Assembly: GCF_018967865.2 (NCBI RefSeq)
Contig: NZ_JAHLZY020000001.1
Coordinates: 2,418,001 to 2,482,000 of the forward strand
DNA: 64,000 bases
Source: Hymenobacter siberiensis
GTDB lineage: Bacteria; Bacteroidota; Bacteroidia; Cytophagales; Hymenobacteraceae
Direction of reading: 5' to 3'
Part shown: positions 9,597-19,103 of the stretch, piece by piece
Numbering within the stretch: the stretch's first letter is position 1
How the letters are laid out: every line of letters begins with the position of its first letter
Notes under the pieces: model-generated
Databases searched by the model: none
What the model saw: the letters and a program-made list of their open reading frames with translations, nothing else
Told to the model about the DNA's origin: nothing
Made by a program: the position numbers and the translations under genes

Positions 9597-10537
9597 ATGA
9601 ATTATTTGGCCCTACGCGAGCGGCCGACGCAGTTTCTGGCCTTAACCAGTCTGCTGCCCGCCGAATTTGACGACCTGCTCACCGACTTTGCGCCCCGTTG
9701 GGAACGGCATCAGCGCTACCACACCCTCGACGGCACCCGGCGGCGCATCCCGGCCCATCGGGAGCGGGCCAATGCGACCTTGTCCGGTACCGACACGAAG
9801 CTTTTCTTCTTGCTGACCTATCTCAAAACCAATTCGTTGCAAGAGTACCAAGCCGCCAGCTTTGGCGTTTCGCAGACCCGCGTCAGCCGCCTGACGGGCC
9901 CGTTGCTCAACGTGCTCAACCAAACGCTGGCCGCCCGCGGCCTGTCGCCCGTGCGCGACGGCGCGCAACTGGCCCAGCGCCTGGCCGCGCACCCCGATAA
10001 GATCTTTACCTACGACGGGGTGGAACGCGGTATCCCGCGCAACGCGGACCGGGAAGGGCAAGAAGAAGAGTATAGTGCTAAAAAAAAGTCCATACCTTGA
10101 AAAACAACACCTTGTGCGACGATACGCAGTATCTGCACTACCTCTCGCCCACGGAATCAGGGCGCATGCACGACAAAAAAGTGGCCGACGAATACCCCTT
10201 GCACCTGCCGGCGGGCAGCGTGCTGCGGCAGGATTTGGGTTTGCTCGGCCATCGCCCGCCGGGGGTGCTGGTCGAGATGCCGCACAAGAAGCCCCCGAAG
10301 GGCGAACTGACCTTTTCCCAGAAACTTTACAACCAGCTGCTGAGTCCCTTACGCGTGGTGATTGAGCACGTGCACAGTGGCATCAAACGCTTGCGCATGG
10401 TGCGCGACAAGCTGCGGGTCCGCGGCGACTGGTTTCGCGATACGGTCATGGTGGTGGCCTGCGGGCTGCATAACCTGCGCGTCCGCAGCCCACACCGGGC
10501 TTATCTAGCACACGAGCGCGCGAATCCCGCTAATTAA
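9597..10537 (+). CDS. IS5-family transposase made by -1 ribosomal frameshift
   Basis: The first frame runs from ATG 9597 to a TGA at 10098. It holds the N-terminal helix-turn-helix (EYQAASFGVSQTRVSRL) and the first catalytic Asp in FTYDGVERGIPR. The second frame, one base back, continues KNNTLCDDTQYLHYLSPTES with the second Asp in MHDKKVADEYPL and the Glu in VVIEHVHSGIKRLRM. The frames meet at eight A residues followed by G (10080-10088). In the first frame this reads A AAA AAG, a classical slippery heptamer. The joined product is a full-length DDE_Tnp_4-type transposase, so this is probably programmed frameshifting rather than decay. Confidence 0.82.
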
Positions 10538-10552
10538 GCCGCATAAGTTTTC

Positions 10553-11974
10553 TTACTTCCCCCGCCCTTCCACAATAATCTTGAGCGTGTAGAGCAGCAC
10601 CCGAAAATCCATGGCCAGGCTCATGTTCTCGATGTAGAGAATGTCGAATTTGAGCCGCTCCACCATCTGGGCCACGGTTTCGGCGTAGCCATATTTTACC
10701 TGACCCAGCGAGGTGAGGCCCGGGCGCACGCGGTGCAGGTGCCGGTAGTGGGGCGCTATTTTCACAATCTGGTCGATGAAAAACTGGCGTTCCGGGCGCG
10801 GGCCTACGATGCTCATATCGCCTTTCAGCACGTTCCAGAACTGGGGCAGCTCGTCGAGGCGCACCTTGCGCATGAAACGGCCCCACTTGGTGATGCGCGG
10901 GTCGTGGTCGGAGCTCAGGGCCGGGCCCATTTTCTCGGCATCGGTGAACATCGACCGGAACTTGATGATGCGGAACGGGTGGCCGTCGCGCCCGATGCGC
11001 TCCTGCCGGTAAAATACCGGCCCGGGCGACGACAGCTTCACCATGACGGCCGTGAAGGCGTAGACCCAGCAGGCCAGCAGCATAAACAGCGCCGAGCCCA
11101 CCACATCAATCACCCGCTTGAGCACCACCTGCCACACGGGCAGCAGGTCCTGCTTGATTTCGATGAGCGGCGTGCCGAATAAGTGATTGACTTTCACCGA
11201 GCCCAGCAGCATTTGGTACAGGTCGGGCAGGATGCTCACGCGGGCCGGCGTGCCCTCCAGCAGGGCCAGAATATCCTGAATGAGCAGGTGCTCGCTGGGC
11301 TCGATGGCAATGACAATCTGCTCGATTTTGAGGGCGCGCACCAGGGCCGGCAGGCGCTGGTAGGAGCCCCGCGCGGGCAGCTCGGCGGCCAGGGTCTCAT
11401 CAATGGTATCGCCCACCGGCGCAAAGCCCACCAGGCGCAGACCCAGGTGCCGGCTGGTGCGCGAGAGCTCATAAAACGTGTTCAAGGCCAGGGCATTGGA
11501 GCCCACCAACAGCGTGGGGAAGAAAATCCGCTGCTTGCGAATCTGGCGCTGCACGCTGCTCACAGCTAAGGTGCGCAAAATGGCCGTGATGAAAAAATGC
11601 AGCAGGTAGTAGGCCGTAAATGTCTTGTAGTAAGCTCGGTAGTTCACCACGCCCTGGTCGTCGAGCAACAGGGTGAAGAAGATAACCACTGCGCCCAGCA
11701 TGGCCACGCGGGCCAGCCGCAGAATTTCGCCGAGGCGCGACTTGCGGTAAATGTCGCGGTACTCGCCCACCAGCGTGTAAAGCACCGTCCAGAAGATGGC
11801 GATGAATATGGCCGACCCGGTGAGGTCAAACAGCACGCCTTCGGTGAAGTGATAGCCGGTCAGCTCGTTGAGCAAATATTTGCGCACGAGATAAAAACAC
11901 ATCCAGGCAAACAGCGCCGCGCCAAAATCGGCGGCCACTAGCTTGATATATTGAAAGCGACGAATTAACTGCAA
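10553..11974 (-). CDS. Exopolysaccharide-type polyprenyl glycosylphosphotransferase
   Basis: 473 residues, WbaP/WcaJ-like. Four N-terminal membrane helices (about 1-130) are followed by a CoA-binding-like Rossmann domain (GSNALALNTFYELSR). A fifth membrane segment (about 285-305) leads into the catalytic bacterial sugar-transferase domain: KLSSPGPVFYRQERIGRDG, FRIIKFRSMFTDAE, RKVRLDELPQFWNVLKGDMS, VGPRPE. It should transfer a sugar phosphate to undecaprenyl phosphate, starting a capsule or EPS repeat unit. No other EPS genes are nearby. An IS lies just past its stop codon. Confidence 0.92.
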   Translation of the reverse strand: MQLIRRFQYIKLVAADFGAALFAWMCFYLVRKYLLNELTGYHFTEGVLFDLTGSAIFIAIFWTVLYTLVGEYRDIYRKSRLGEILRLARVAMLGAVVIFFTLLLDDQGVVNYRAYYKTFTAYYLLHFFITAILRTLAVSSVQRQIRKQRIFFPTLLVGSNALALNTFYELSRTSRHLGLRLVGFAPVGDTIDETLAAELPARGSYQRLPALVRALKIEQIVIAIEPSEHLLIQDILALLEGTPARVSILPDLYQMLLGSVKVNHLFGTPLIEIKQDLLPVWQVVLKRVIDVVGSALFMLLACWVYAFTAVMVKLSSPGPVFYRQERIGRDGHPFRIIKFRSMFTDAEKMGPALSSDHDPRITKWGRFMRKVRLDELPQFWNVLKGDMSIVGPRPERQFFIDQIVKIAPHYRHLHRVRPGLTSLGQVKYGYAETVAQMVERLKFDILYIENMSLAMDFRVLLYTLKIIVEGRGK

Positions 11975-12130
11975 AACGGTGGGCGGGGTAGTATTTTCGC
12001 GGCCTGTGGAGACATACCGCTCCCGGCAAAGGTAGGGAAAGCCGGTAGTTGTCCGGCGGCTTCTTTTTGGGTTGGCAAATGTGCCTCCGGACCCCTACGT
12101 CCGGCTTTTATTCATTTTTTTCAGTCTTTT

Positions 12131-12796
12131 ATCATCTCACCGCTTCAGGATTCATATCGCCACCAGGGACAGCGGCGGGCGCTGGCCCGCGAGCTGCGGC
12201 TGCGCGGCATTCACGACGAACGGGTGCTGCAGGCCCTGGCTACCGTGCCGCGTCACCTCTTTTTTGCGCCCGCCTTCGAGGCCCACGCCTACCAGGACAA
12301 GGCGTTTCCCATTGGCGAGGGCCAGACGATTTCACAGCCCTACACCGTGGCTTACCAGACCCAGCTGCTCAACCTGCAGCCCACCGACCGGGTACTGGAA
12401 GTGGGTACCGGCTCGGGCTACCAGTGCGCCGTGCTGCTCCAGCTCACGCCCCACGTCGACAGCATAGAGTTTAACGAAGTGCTGTTTGCCCGCACCCGGC
12501 AGCTGCTGGCTACACTGGGGGCCGGCGGGGCCGGGCTGCATTGCGGCGACGGCTCGGTGGGCCTGCCCGACCGCGCCCCGTTCGATGCCATCCTCGTTAC
12601 GGCCGGTGCGCCGGGGCTGCCCCCGGCCCTGCTGCGCCAGCTGCGCGTGGGTGGCCGCCTCGTGATACCCGTGGGCGACAGCCAGACCCAACGCATGGTG
12701 CGCGTGACCCGCGAAGGGGCCGAGGCCTTTGTGCGCGAAGAATTTGAGGAGTTCCGGTTCGTGCCGCTGCTCGGGGCCGGGGGCTGGCGCTCGTAG
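12131..12796 (+). CDS. pcm: Protein-L-isoaspartate O-methyltransferase, start codon unclear
   Basis: Methylates isoaspartyl residues for repair. Homology begins with DSYRHQGQRRALARELRLRG around 12149 and runs through VPRHLFFAPAFEAHAYQDKA, QTISQPYTVA, the SAM motif VLEVGTGSGYQCAVL and RLVIPVGD. No ATG, GTG or TTG precedes this block in frame; the first GTG (12224) would remove the conserved N-terminus. I extend to an ATC at 12131, giving 221 residues, but a non-standard start or a small upstream frameshift is equally possible. It diverges from the sugar-transferase gene. Confidence 0.85.
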   Translation: MISPLQDSYRHQGQRRALARELRLRGIHDERVLQALATVPRHLFFAPAFEAHAYQDKAFPIGEGQTISQPYTVAYQTQLLNLQPTDRVLEVGTGSGYQCAVLLQLTPHVDSIEFNEVLFARTRQLLATLGAGGAGLHCGDGSVGLPDRAPFDAILVTAGAPGLPPALLRQLRVGGRLVIPVGDSQTQRMVRVTREGAEAFVREEFEEFRFVPLLGAGGWRS

Positions 12797-12850
12797 GAGT
12801 TCGCTTCGTTCTTTTCCCAGTTTCCCGGGTGTAATTTGCCTGCGATTATT

Positions 12851-12900
12851 CCCCGGCGCTCTTGCTCCCCCAGCGGCAAGGTCGCCGGGGGTATTTTTTT
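12851..12900 (+). terminator. Intrinsic terminator after the isoaspartyl methyltransferase
   Basis: The arms CCCCGGCG and CGCCGGGG, with a 24-base interior, are followed by GTATTTTTTT. Confidence 0.7.
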
Positions 12901-12937
12901 CTCACCCCCGCTTTCCCGCTTCTCCAATTTTCTGCTT

Positions 12938-15154
12938 ATGATAAAAATGTTACGCTCTTTTACAAGTGGGCTGCTGGCTGTGGCCTTTGCCCTCGGCGGT
13001 GGCTTCGTGGCCCTGGCCCAAACGCCCGAAGGCGTGGTGCGCCAATACCCCGAGCACCAAACCGGCTACCGCTGCGCGTTCGACAGCGCCCAGCAGGCGG
13101 CGTTTGCGCGGCAGCCGGGCGCGGCCGCCGCCTACCGCGCCTTTCTGCAGGACGTGGCCCGCATGCCCACCGCCACCCAGGCGCGCCTGCTGGCCACCCC
13201 CGACGTGACGGTGCCCGTGGTGATTCACATCATCCACACCGGCGGCAGCAATAATATTTCGGACGCGCAGGTGAATGATGCCCTCCGGGTTATTAACGAA
13301 GACTACAGCAAAACCAACCGCGATACGGCCGACGTGATTCCGGCCTTCCAGGCGCTGTATGCCAACATTGGCTTTCGGATGAAGCTGGCCCGCCGCGACC
13401 CCAGCGGCAACTGCACCACGGGCATCACCCGCACGTATTCGACGGATACCAACATTGGCGACGACCGGGTGAAAAGCCTGATTACCTGGCCGCAGGATAA
13501 GTACCTCAACATCTGGGTGTGCACCAGCGCCAACGGGGCCGGCGGCTACGCCTACCTGCCGTGCTCGGGCGGCGCGGCCGATGGCATTGTGATTCGGAAT
13601 GCTCAGTTTGGCAGCGTTGGCACCTCTGGCGGCAGCAACCTGGCGGTGCGCTCCCTCACCCACGAAATCGGCCATTACTTTGGCCTGCCCCATACCTGGG
13701 GCGGCAGCAACACGCCGGGCCTGGCCAGCAATTGCAGCCTCGACGACGGCATTGCCGACACGCCCAATACCACGGGCTCGCAAACTAGCTGCTCGGCGGC
13801 CTACGGTACGGGCACGGTGCTCACCAGCTTCAACCCCTGCGGCCCGCTGGCCAACGTGCAAAACTACATGGACTATTCCTCGTGCACGCGGATGTTCACG
13901 CTGGGCCAGCGCGCCGTGATGCGCGCCTCGCTGCAGCTGAGCTGCCGGCAGGTGCTCACCAGCGCCGCCAACCTGCTGGCCACCGGCACCAACGATGGCT
14001 ACGCGGCCCCCAACTGCGCCCCGATAGTGGCGTTCCAGTCCTCGGCCACCACCGTCTGCGATGGCTCGACGGTGACTTTTACCGATTATTCCTACAACGC
14101 CAGCCTGACGGCGGCTACCTACGCGTGGCAGTTTCCGGGCGGCGTGCCCGGCACTTCTACCCTGCGCAACCCGGTGGTGACGTACCCCACGGGCGGCCTG
14201 TACAACGCCACGCTGGCCGTGACGGCCGGCGGCGCCATGGGCATGACCACGCGCACGGGCCTGGTGCAGGTAGTGGGGCCTGGCTCTGCCCTGGTGGGCG
14301 CGGTAGCGGAGTCATTTGAAGCCGCCGGCTTTCCGGCCAACTTCACGGTCCCCGACCTGCGCAACTGGACTAATTCCTCGAACACTGCCTCGACGGCGGC
14401 GCGGTGGATTCGGCGGGCCGGCTCGCCCGGCGGCCTAGCCGTGAGCGACGGCGCGGCCTGCGTGCTGGTGGCCAGCTCGGTGCTGACGGCCGGCACCCAG
14501 ACCATGCTTACCTCGCCCAACATCAACCTGAGCGGCCTCACGGTGGCCGACCAGCCGGCCGTGACCTTCGACCGGGCCTACGCCCTGCGGGCGGGCCAAG
14601 CCAATGAGTCGCTGGCTGTCCAGTTCAGCAACGACTGCGGCCAGACCTGGGCCACGCAGCGCAGCTTCTTCTCGCTCGTACTTAATACCCGCGACACGCT
14701 GCGCACCTACGGCTACACGCCGCTGGCCGCTTCGGAGTGGAAAAGCCTGCGGGTAGATATCCCGGCCGGCTACCTGACCGGCCACTTCCAGGTGCGCCTC
14801 ACATTGCAGAGCAACGGCGGCAACTACTTCTACCTCGACCACCTGGCCGTGGGGGCGGCGCCGCTCCTGGCCACGCGCCTGAGGGCCGGCAGCCTGCCGG
14901 CACGGGTGTACCCTAACCCGCTCACCGCCGAATCGGTGGTGGAGTTTACCCTGGCCGTTCCCGGCCCGGTTGAGCTGCGGCTGACCGACTTGCTGGGTCG
15001 ACCGGTGGGCGCGGCTACGCGGGCTACCGGCCGGGCCGGCCTGCAAACGCTGCCGCTGCTGCCGACCGGAGCGGCCCGCCCGGCCCCCGGCATTTATCTG
15101 GTTGAACTGCGAACCAGCGTTGGGCGTTCGACCAGCAAAATCGTAATCCCCTAA
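12938..15154 (+). CDS. Secreted M43 (pappalysin-like) zinc metalloprotease with PKD and T9SS domains
   Basis: 738 residues from the ATG at 12938. Signal peptide about 1-27. The catalytic domain contains HEIGHYFGLPH at about 242-252 with Zn-binding His residues and catalytic Glu, and a Met-turn NYMDYSS near 311. A PKD-like domain (FTDYSYNASLTAATYAWQFP) follows, then a MAM/jellyroll-like region and a T9SS type A C-terminal domain from VYPNPLTAE. It probably acts outside the cell. A close paralogue follows in tandem. Confidence 0.93.
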   Translation: MIKMLRSFTSGLLAVAFALGGGFVALAQTPEGVVRQYPEHQTGYRCAFDSAQQAAFARQPGAAAAYRAFLQDVARMPTATQARLLATPDVTVPVVIHIIHTGGSNNISDAQVNDALRVINEDYSKTNRDTADVIPAFQALYANIGFRMKLARRDPSGNCTTGITRTYSTDTNIGDDRVKSLITWPQDKYLNIWVCTSANGAGGYAYLPCSGGAADGIVIRNAQFGSVGTSGGSNLAVRSLTHEIGHYFGLPHTWGGSNTPGLASNCSLDDGIADTPNTTGSQTSCSAAYGTGTVLTSFNPCGPLANVQNYMDYSSCTRMFTLGQRAVMRASLQLSCRQVLTSAANLLATGTNDGYAAPNCAPIVAFQSSATTVCDGSTVTFTDYSYNASLTAATYAWQFPGGVPGTSTLRNPVVTYPTGGLYNATLAVTAGGAMGMTTRTGLVQVVGPGSALVGAVAESFEAAGFPANFTVPDLRNWTNSSNTASTAARWIRRAGSPGGLAVSDGAACVLVASSVLTAGTQTMLTSPNINLSGLTVADQPAVTFDRAYALRAGQANESLAVQFSNDCGQTWATQRSFFSLVLNTRDTLRTYGYTPLAASEWKSLRVDIPAGYLTGHFQVRLTLQSNGGNYFYLDHLAVGAAPLLATRLRAGSLPARVYPNPLTAESVVEFTLAVPGPVELRLTDLLGRPVGAATRATGRAGLQTLPLLPTGAARPAPGIYLVELRTSVGRSTSKIVIP

Positions 15155-15207
15155 TTAATAACTCACCCGTTCTACCACTGGAACGTGTTGGATTCAGGGT
15201 TTTTAGG

Positions 15208-15215
15208 TAAATTTG
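15208..15215 (+). promoter_or_regulatory. Putative promoter (TAAATTTG with upstream TTG) of the second M43 gene
   Basis: TAAATTTG fits TAnnTTTG and a TTG lies 17 bases upstream at 15188. The ATG follows about 95 bases downstream, so this paralogue probably has its own promoter. Confidence 0.45.
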
Positions 15216-15310
15216 AAAGTCCAGTCATCGGCTTGTTTTTTTATGTGGCCCCAGCCGCACGTTTTCTCCCCTCTTTTCTAATAAACCTACGCTTTCTCCT
15301 AAATTTTCTC

Positions 15311-17530
15311 ATGTTGAAAAAACTATTACCCACGGCGCTGACCCTGGCATTGGCCCTGACGGGACTGCGTGCCAGCGCCCAAAACTTAATTAGCGAACGC
15401 AGCCCCAACTGGTGCGGGGCCGTGGCCGAGCAGGAGCGCTACTTCGCCGAGCACCCCGGTGCCCGCGAAGCCCAGCGCGCCATGTACAAGCAGATGGAAG
15501 CGCTGGCCGCCACGCAGCAAAACCGAGTGTCGTACGTAACCGATGTGACCATTCCCGTGGTCGTGCACATCATTCATGCCAGCGGCCCTGAGAACATCAG
15601 CGACCGGCAGATTAACAGCGCCATCGACCAGCTCAATACCGACTACCAGAAGCTGAACCCGGATACGGCCAACACGGTACCGGTTTTCCGGGCGCGCGCG
15701 GCCTCCATCGGCTTCCGGTTTCGGCTGGCCAAGAAGGACCCCAACGGCAACTGCACCACAGGCATCACCCGCCACTACGCCCCCAGCCTGATTAATGACG
15801 ACCAGAGCGGTTCGGTGCAGTCCCTGGTTATCTGGGACCGTCAGCGCTACCTCAACATCTGGATTGTGAGCAGCATCGGTACGTCCACGTCGGGGGGCGG
15901 CATTGTGCTAGGCTACTCCAACCTGCCGCAGAACTCCACGGCCCAGCGCGACGGCTTTGTGGCCCGTGGCGACTGGTTCGGCAACCAGGGCACCAGCTCG
16001 CCCGCCCGCGCCCAGAGCCGCACCGCCACCCACGAAATCGGCCACTACTTCGGCCTGAGCCACCCCTGGGGCCAGACCAACAACCCCGGCACCGGCAACT
16101 GCAGCGGCGACGACGGCGTGGCCGATACCCCCACCACCGACGGCACCTTCAACTGCGACCTGACGTACTCGCCCTGCACCGACCCGGCTACCGGCCAGCG
16201 CATTCTGGCCAACGTGCAGAATATCATGGACTACGCGTCGTGCCCCACCATGTTCACGCAGGGCCAGAAGACCCTGATGCGCAACGTGCTGGCCCTGCGC
16301 CCCGAGCGTACCGGTCTCACCACCCAGGCCAACCTGGTGGCCACCGGCACCAACGACGGCTACATCGCCCCCGCCAGCTGCGCCCCCGTGGCCGCTTTTG
16401 CCCCCGCCGCCGGCGTGAGCACCAGCGTGTGCATCAACACGCCCGTCACGCTGAACGACTACTCCTACAACTTCTCGTCGGGCGGCGGTGCAATCACCTA
16501 CGCCTGGTCGTTCCCCGGCGGCACGCCTGCTACGGCAACCGGAGCTTCGGTTTCGGTATCGTACGCGGCGGCCGGCTTCTACCCCGTAACGGAAACGGTG
16601 AGCAACACCTCGGGTAGCAGCACCAGCAGCGTGACCAACTACATTCGGGTAGAAGGCCCGACGGGCGGCGAAGTGGCCCCCTACGCGGAGTCGTTTGAAG
16701 ATGCCAACTTCCCGAACTTGTTTGCCGACCCCACCCTGCGCAACTACATCACTTCGGGCTTTACCAGCACCGGGGTTGCGGCCCCAAACTACCGCTGGGT
16801 ACGGCAGGCCAACGTGCCCGCCGCCACCGGCACCGGCTACCTCATTGTGCAGGACCGGGTGATTCCGGTGGGTGCTACCTCCCAGCTCATCACGCCCAAC
16901 ATCAACCTGGCCTCGGTGCCCCGCCCGGCTTCGCTGAGCTTCTCGCGGGCCTTTGCCCTACGCACGATTACCAGCAACGAGCAGCTGCGCATTTCGTTCA
17001 GCAGCGACTGCGGCGTAACCTGGTCGACGCCCACCGTGCTCGACGTCACGGCGCTCACCACCCAGGGCCTCACCCCCACCGACGGTTACGTGCCCACCAG
17101 CAGCGCCAGCTGGCAGACCACCACGGTGGCCATTCCGGCCCAGTTCCAGGGCAGCGGCTTGTTCAAAGTGCGCTTCCAGATGGTGAACGGTACCACCGCC
17201 GGCAACAACTTCTACTTCGATAACCTGCGCATTGCCGGCCCGCTGGCTACCAAGGCCGATGCCCTGGCCAGCCGCGGCATCAGCGTGTACCCCAACCCGA
17301 TGACCAACGAAACGGCTGTGCACCTCAACCTCACGACCGCCACGCAGGTGCAGGTGCGCCTGACCGACGTGCTGGGTCGCAACGTGGTATCGCTGCCCGC
17401 CAAAATGTATGGCGCCGGCCAGCAGAGCGTATCGCTGCAAAGCGGCGGCCAGACCCTCAAGGCTGGTATGTACGTGGTGCACATCTCGCTCGATGGCGAA
17501 ACCTTCACTAGCAAGCTCAACGTGGAATAG
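15311..17530 (+). CDS. Second secreted M43 zinc metalloprotease with PKD and T9SS domains
   Basis: 739 residues from the ATG at 15311 (MLKKLLPTALTLALAL signal peptide). HEIGHYFGLSH at 241-251 and the Met-turn NIMDYAS are intact. Domain order equals that of the upstream paralogue: propeptide, catalytic domain, PKD (LNDYSYNFSSGGGAITYAWS), beta-sandwich region and T9SS tail (VYPNPMTNE). It arose from tandem duplication followed by divergence. It is preceded by its own promoter-like element and followed by a strong terminator. Confidence 0.93.
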   Translation: MLKKLLPTALTLALALTGLRASAQNLISERSPNWCGAVAEQERYFAEHPGAREAQRAMYKQMEALAATQQNRVSYVTDVTIPVVVHIIHASGPENISDRQINSAIDQLNTDYQKLNPDTANTVPVFRARAASIGFRFRLAKKDPNGNCTTGITRHYAPSLINDDQSGSVQSLVIWDRQRYLNIWIVSSIGTSTSGGGIVLGYSNLPQNSTAQRDGFVARGDWFGNQGTSSPARAQSRTATHEIGHYFGLSHPWGQTNNPGTGNCSGDDGVADTPTTDGTFNCDLTYSPCTDPATGQRILANVQNIMDYASCPTMFTQGQKTLMRNVLALRPERTGLTTQANLVATGTNDGYIAPASCAPVAAFAPAAGVSTSVCINTPVTLNDYSYNFSSGGGAITYAWSFPGGTPATATGASVSVSYAAAGFYPVTETVSNTSGSSTSSVTNYIRVEGPTGGEVAPYAESFEDANFPNLFADPTLRNYITSGFTSTGVAAPNYRWVRQANVPAATGTGYLIVQDRVIPVGATSQLITPNINLASVPRPASLSFSRAFALRTITSNEQLRISFSSDCGVTWSTPTVLDVTALTTQGLTPTDGYVPTSSASWQTTTVAIPAQFQGSGLFKVRFQMVNGTTAGNNFYFDNLRIAGPLATKADALASRGISVYPNPMTNETAVHLNLTTATQVQVRLTDVLGRNVVSLPAKMYGAGQQSVSLQSGGQTLKAGMYVVHISLDGETFTSKLNVE

Positions 17531-17560
17531 TCCCGCGCCCGGCAGCTTCTTGCTGATTCA

Positions 17561-17595
17561 AAATACCCCGTCCGAAATCGGACGGGGTATTTTTT
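17561..17595 (+). terminator. Intrinsic terminator after the M43 pair
   Basis: Perfect 15-base arms AAATACCCCGTCCGA and TCGGACGGGGTATTT separated by AA, then further T residues. Confidence 0.9.
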
Positions 17596-17682
17596 GGGCC
17601 TACCCGCAGGCCTTCGCGTCCTGCAGGCCGTACCTTTATGCCACTATTTTCAGCCTCCTGCAGGCCGTTTTACTTTTTCTCC

Positions 17683-18201
17683 ATGCGCAAGCAAAAACCC
17701 GTTTCCGACTCGTTCGTCATCATGACCGAGCTGGTACTGCCCAACGATACCAACACCCTCAACAACCTCATGGGGGGGCGCATGATGCACCTCATGGACA
17801 TTGCCGCCGCCATTGCGGCCCAGAAGCACTCCAATCGCATCGTGGTCACGGCTTCGGTCGATAACGTGTCGTTCCGCGACAGCATCCGGCTGGGTAACGT
17901 GGTCACGCTCCAGGCCCAGGTGACGCGCGCATTCAACTCCAGCATGGAAGTGCACATCGATGTGTGGGCCGAGGACATTCCCAACGGCACCAAGCTCAAA
18001 ACCAACGAAGCGTTTTTCACCTTCGTGGCCGTGGACCAGAGCGGCCGGCCCATCGACGTACCCGATGCCGTGCCCGAAACCGAGGAGGAAATCCGGCTTT
18101 TCGACGGGGCTCTGCGCCGCCGGCAACTGCGCCTGGTGCTGGCCGGCCGCATGCAGCCCGCCGAAGCCCAAGAGCTCAAAGCCCTCTTCGATTTGAAATA
18201 G
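17683..18201 (+). CDS. Acyl-CoA thioesterase, hot-dog fold (YciA/BACH type)
   Basis: 172 residues from the ATG at 17683. Hydrolyses acyl-CoA to free acid and CoA. The hot-dog signature is LNNLMGGRMMHLMDIAAAIAAQKHS, in which G-G-x-x-M-x-x-x-D includes the catalytic Asp. It is followed by VVTASVDNVSF and the strand RLGNVVTLQAQVTRAFNSSMEV. The C-terminal helix region EAQELKALF is usual in this family. It is followed closely by the Pro-rich protein gene, possibly on the same transcript. Confidence 0.9.
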   Translation: MRKQKPVSDSFVIMTELVLPNDTNTLNNLMGGRMMHLMDIAAAIAAQKHSNRIVVTASVDNVSFRDSIRLGNVVTLQAQVTRAFNSSMEVHIDVWAEDIPNGTKLKTNEAFFTFVAVDQSGRPIDVPDAVPETEEEIRLFDGALRRRQLRLVLAGRMQPAEAQELKALFDLK

Positions 18202-18252
18202 CGGGCATAATTGCCCAATCAGCCTGTTTTTTCTCACCCCAACCACCGCGCC

Positions 18253-18984
18253 ATGTCTGCCGAAAAGCTGGCCTTTCTGCAAAACTTCTACACTGATGTG
18301 ACGCTCTACGTGCCCGCCGAGCCGGCTGCCGAAGCGCCCGTTGCCGCCGCGCCGATTGCGCCGGCAGTTGCCGCCCAGCCCGCGCTCGCGCCACCGCCGG
18401 CCCCAAAACCCGAGCCGCCCGCGCCAACCCGCACCTCCAGCATGCCGCCCATGGCTTACAGTAAGCCCTCGGCCGGCCTGGAGCGGCTCACGTCCAGCGC
18501 CCTGCACCCGGTAGCGGCGCCGGGGCCGCCCGCGCCGGAAACACCGCGCCCGGCCCCGGCTGCTTCGGCCGTGCCGCCGGTTATGCGCACGCCGTTCACG
18601 GTGATGGGCGATAATGCGCAGGGCGTAATCCTGCTGTTCCGCCTGCCGTCGGACCAGTTTCTCAAGATGCACCGCAACGTGTTTCTAAACAAGATGCTTC
18701 AGGCCCTGAGCCTAGTGATGGCCGACGTGCTGCTGGTGAACGTAGAGTCGGACCTGCCCGTGGCGCTGGTGAACCTGCGCCGGGAGCTGGCCGCCACGCG
18801 CATCGTGGCCTTCGGCAAAAACCTGCTCGATACCACTATCCGCAACACCCAGATTTACGAGCCGGTGCAGTTTCCCAGCTTGGGCCTCTCCTATCTCGCA
18901 TCGGCTACCGTCGATTTGGTGGAGTACGATGTCAGCCTGAAAAAGCGCCTTTGGCCCGGCTTGCAGCGCATGTTTCTGGGGTGA
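18253..18984 (+). CDS. Protein of unknown function with Pro/Ala-rich linker
   Basis: 243 residues from the ATG at 18253. A short N-terminal segment (MSAEKLAFLQNFYTDVTLYV) leads into about 90 residues of Pro/Ala linker (18300-18590). The C-terminal alpha/beta domain of about 125 residues begins near GVILLFRLPSDQFLKMHRNV and contains ADVLLVNVES and IVAFGKNLLD. No signal peptide is seen, so it is probably cytoplasmic. I do not recognise the family. The architecture of a short peptide, flexible linker and globular domain suggests a tethering or adaptor role (inference). Confidence 0.75.
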   Translation: MSAEKLAFLQNFYTDVTLYVPAEPAAEAPVAAAPIAPAVAAQPALAPPPAPKPEPPAPTRTSSMPPMAYSKPSAGLERLTSSALHPVAAPGPPAPETPRPAPAASAVPPVMRTPFTVMGDNAQGVILLFRLPSDQFLKMHRNVFLNKMLQALSLVMADVLLVNVESDLPVALVNLRRELAATRIVAFGKNLLDTTIRNTQIYEPVQFPSLGLSYLASATVDLVEYDVSLKKRLWPGLQRMFLG

Positions 18985-19007
18985 TTTCTGTTTTATTTTC
19001 AACTAAA

Positions 19008-19103
19008 GACCAAGGTGGCAGAGTGGAGATTGCCGTCGTGCGTAAGCCCGCCGGAGGAAGCTTTTAGCGGTTCCTCCGGCGGTTCGAATCCTACCCCTGG
19101 TCC
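19008..19103 (+). tRNA. tRNA-like RNA, class II, with long variable stem and no usable anticodon loop
   Basis: The ends look like tRNA. The 5' acceptor (G)ACCAAGG pairs with CCCTGGT(C) apart from one A-C mismatch. The D arm GCAG/TTGC has a loop AGTGGAGA, and the T loop is GGTTCGAATCC. The variable arm is an unusually strong 10-bp stem (GCCGGAGGAA/TTCCTCCGGC). The region that should hold the anticodon arm (19034-19050) does not form a 5-bp stem with a 7-base loop; its best local hairpin has a GTAA tetraloop. The T stem has two mismatches. It may be a tRNA pseudogene or a tRNA-like RNA. A strong terminator starts at its 3' end, so it is probably transcribed. Confidence 0.4.

Larger units (their letters stand above)
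9545..10544 (+). mobile_element. IS5-family insertion sequence with DDE_Tnp_4-type transposase
   Basis: About 1.0 kb. The terminal repeats ATGCGGCAAAGTTAGC (9545-9560) and, reversed, ATGCGGCTTAATTAGC (10529-10544) match at 13 of 16 positions. The whole interior is one transposase read through a -1 frameshift. No clear target duplication was found. The right end lies about 8 bases past the stop codon of the sugar-transferase gene, so that gene is not broken. Confidence 0.75.

Noticed and set aside
12938..17530. One recombined metalloprotease gene
   Set aside because: Both copies have complete signal peptides, zinc sites and T9SS tails, so they are two genes.
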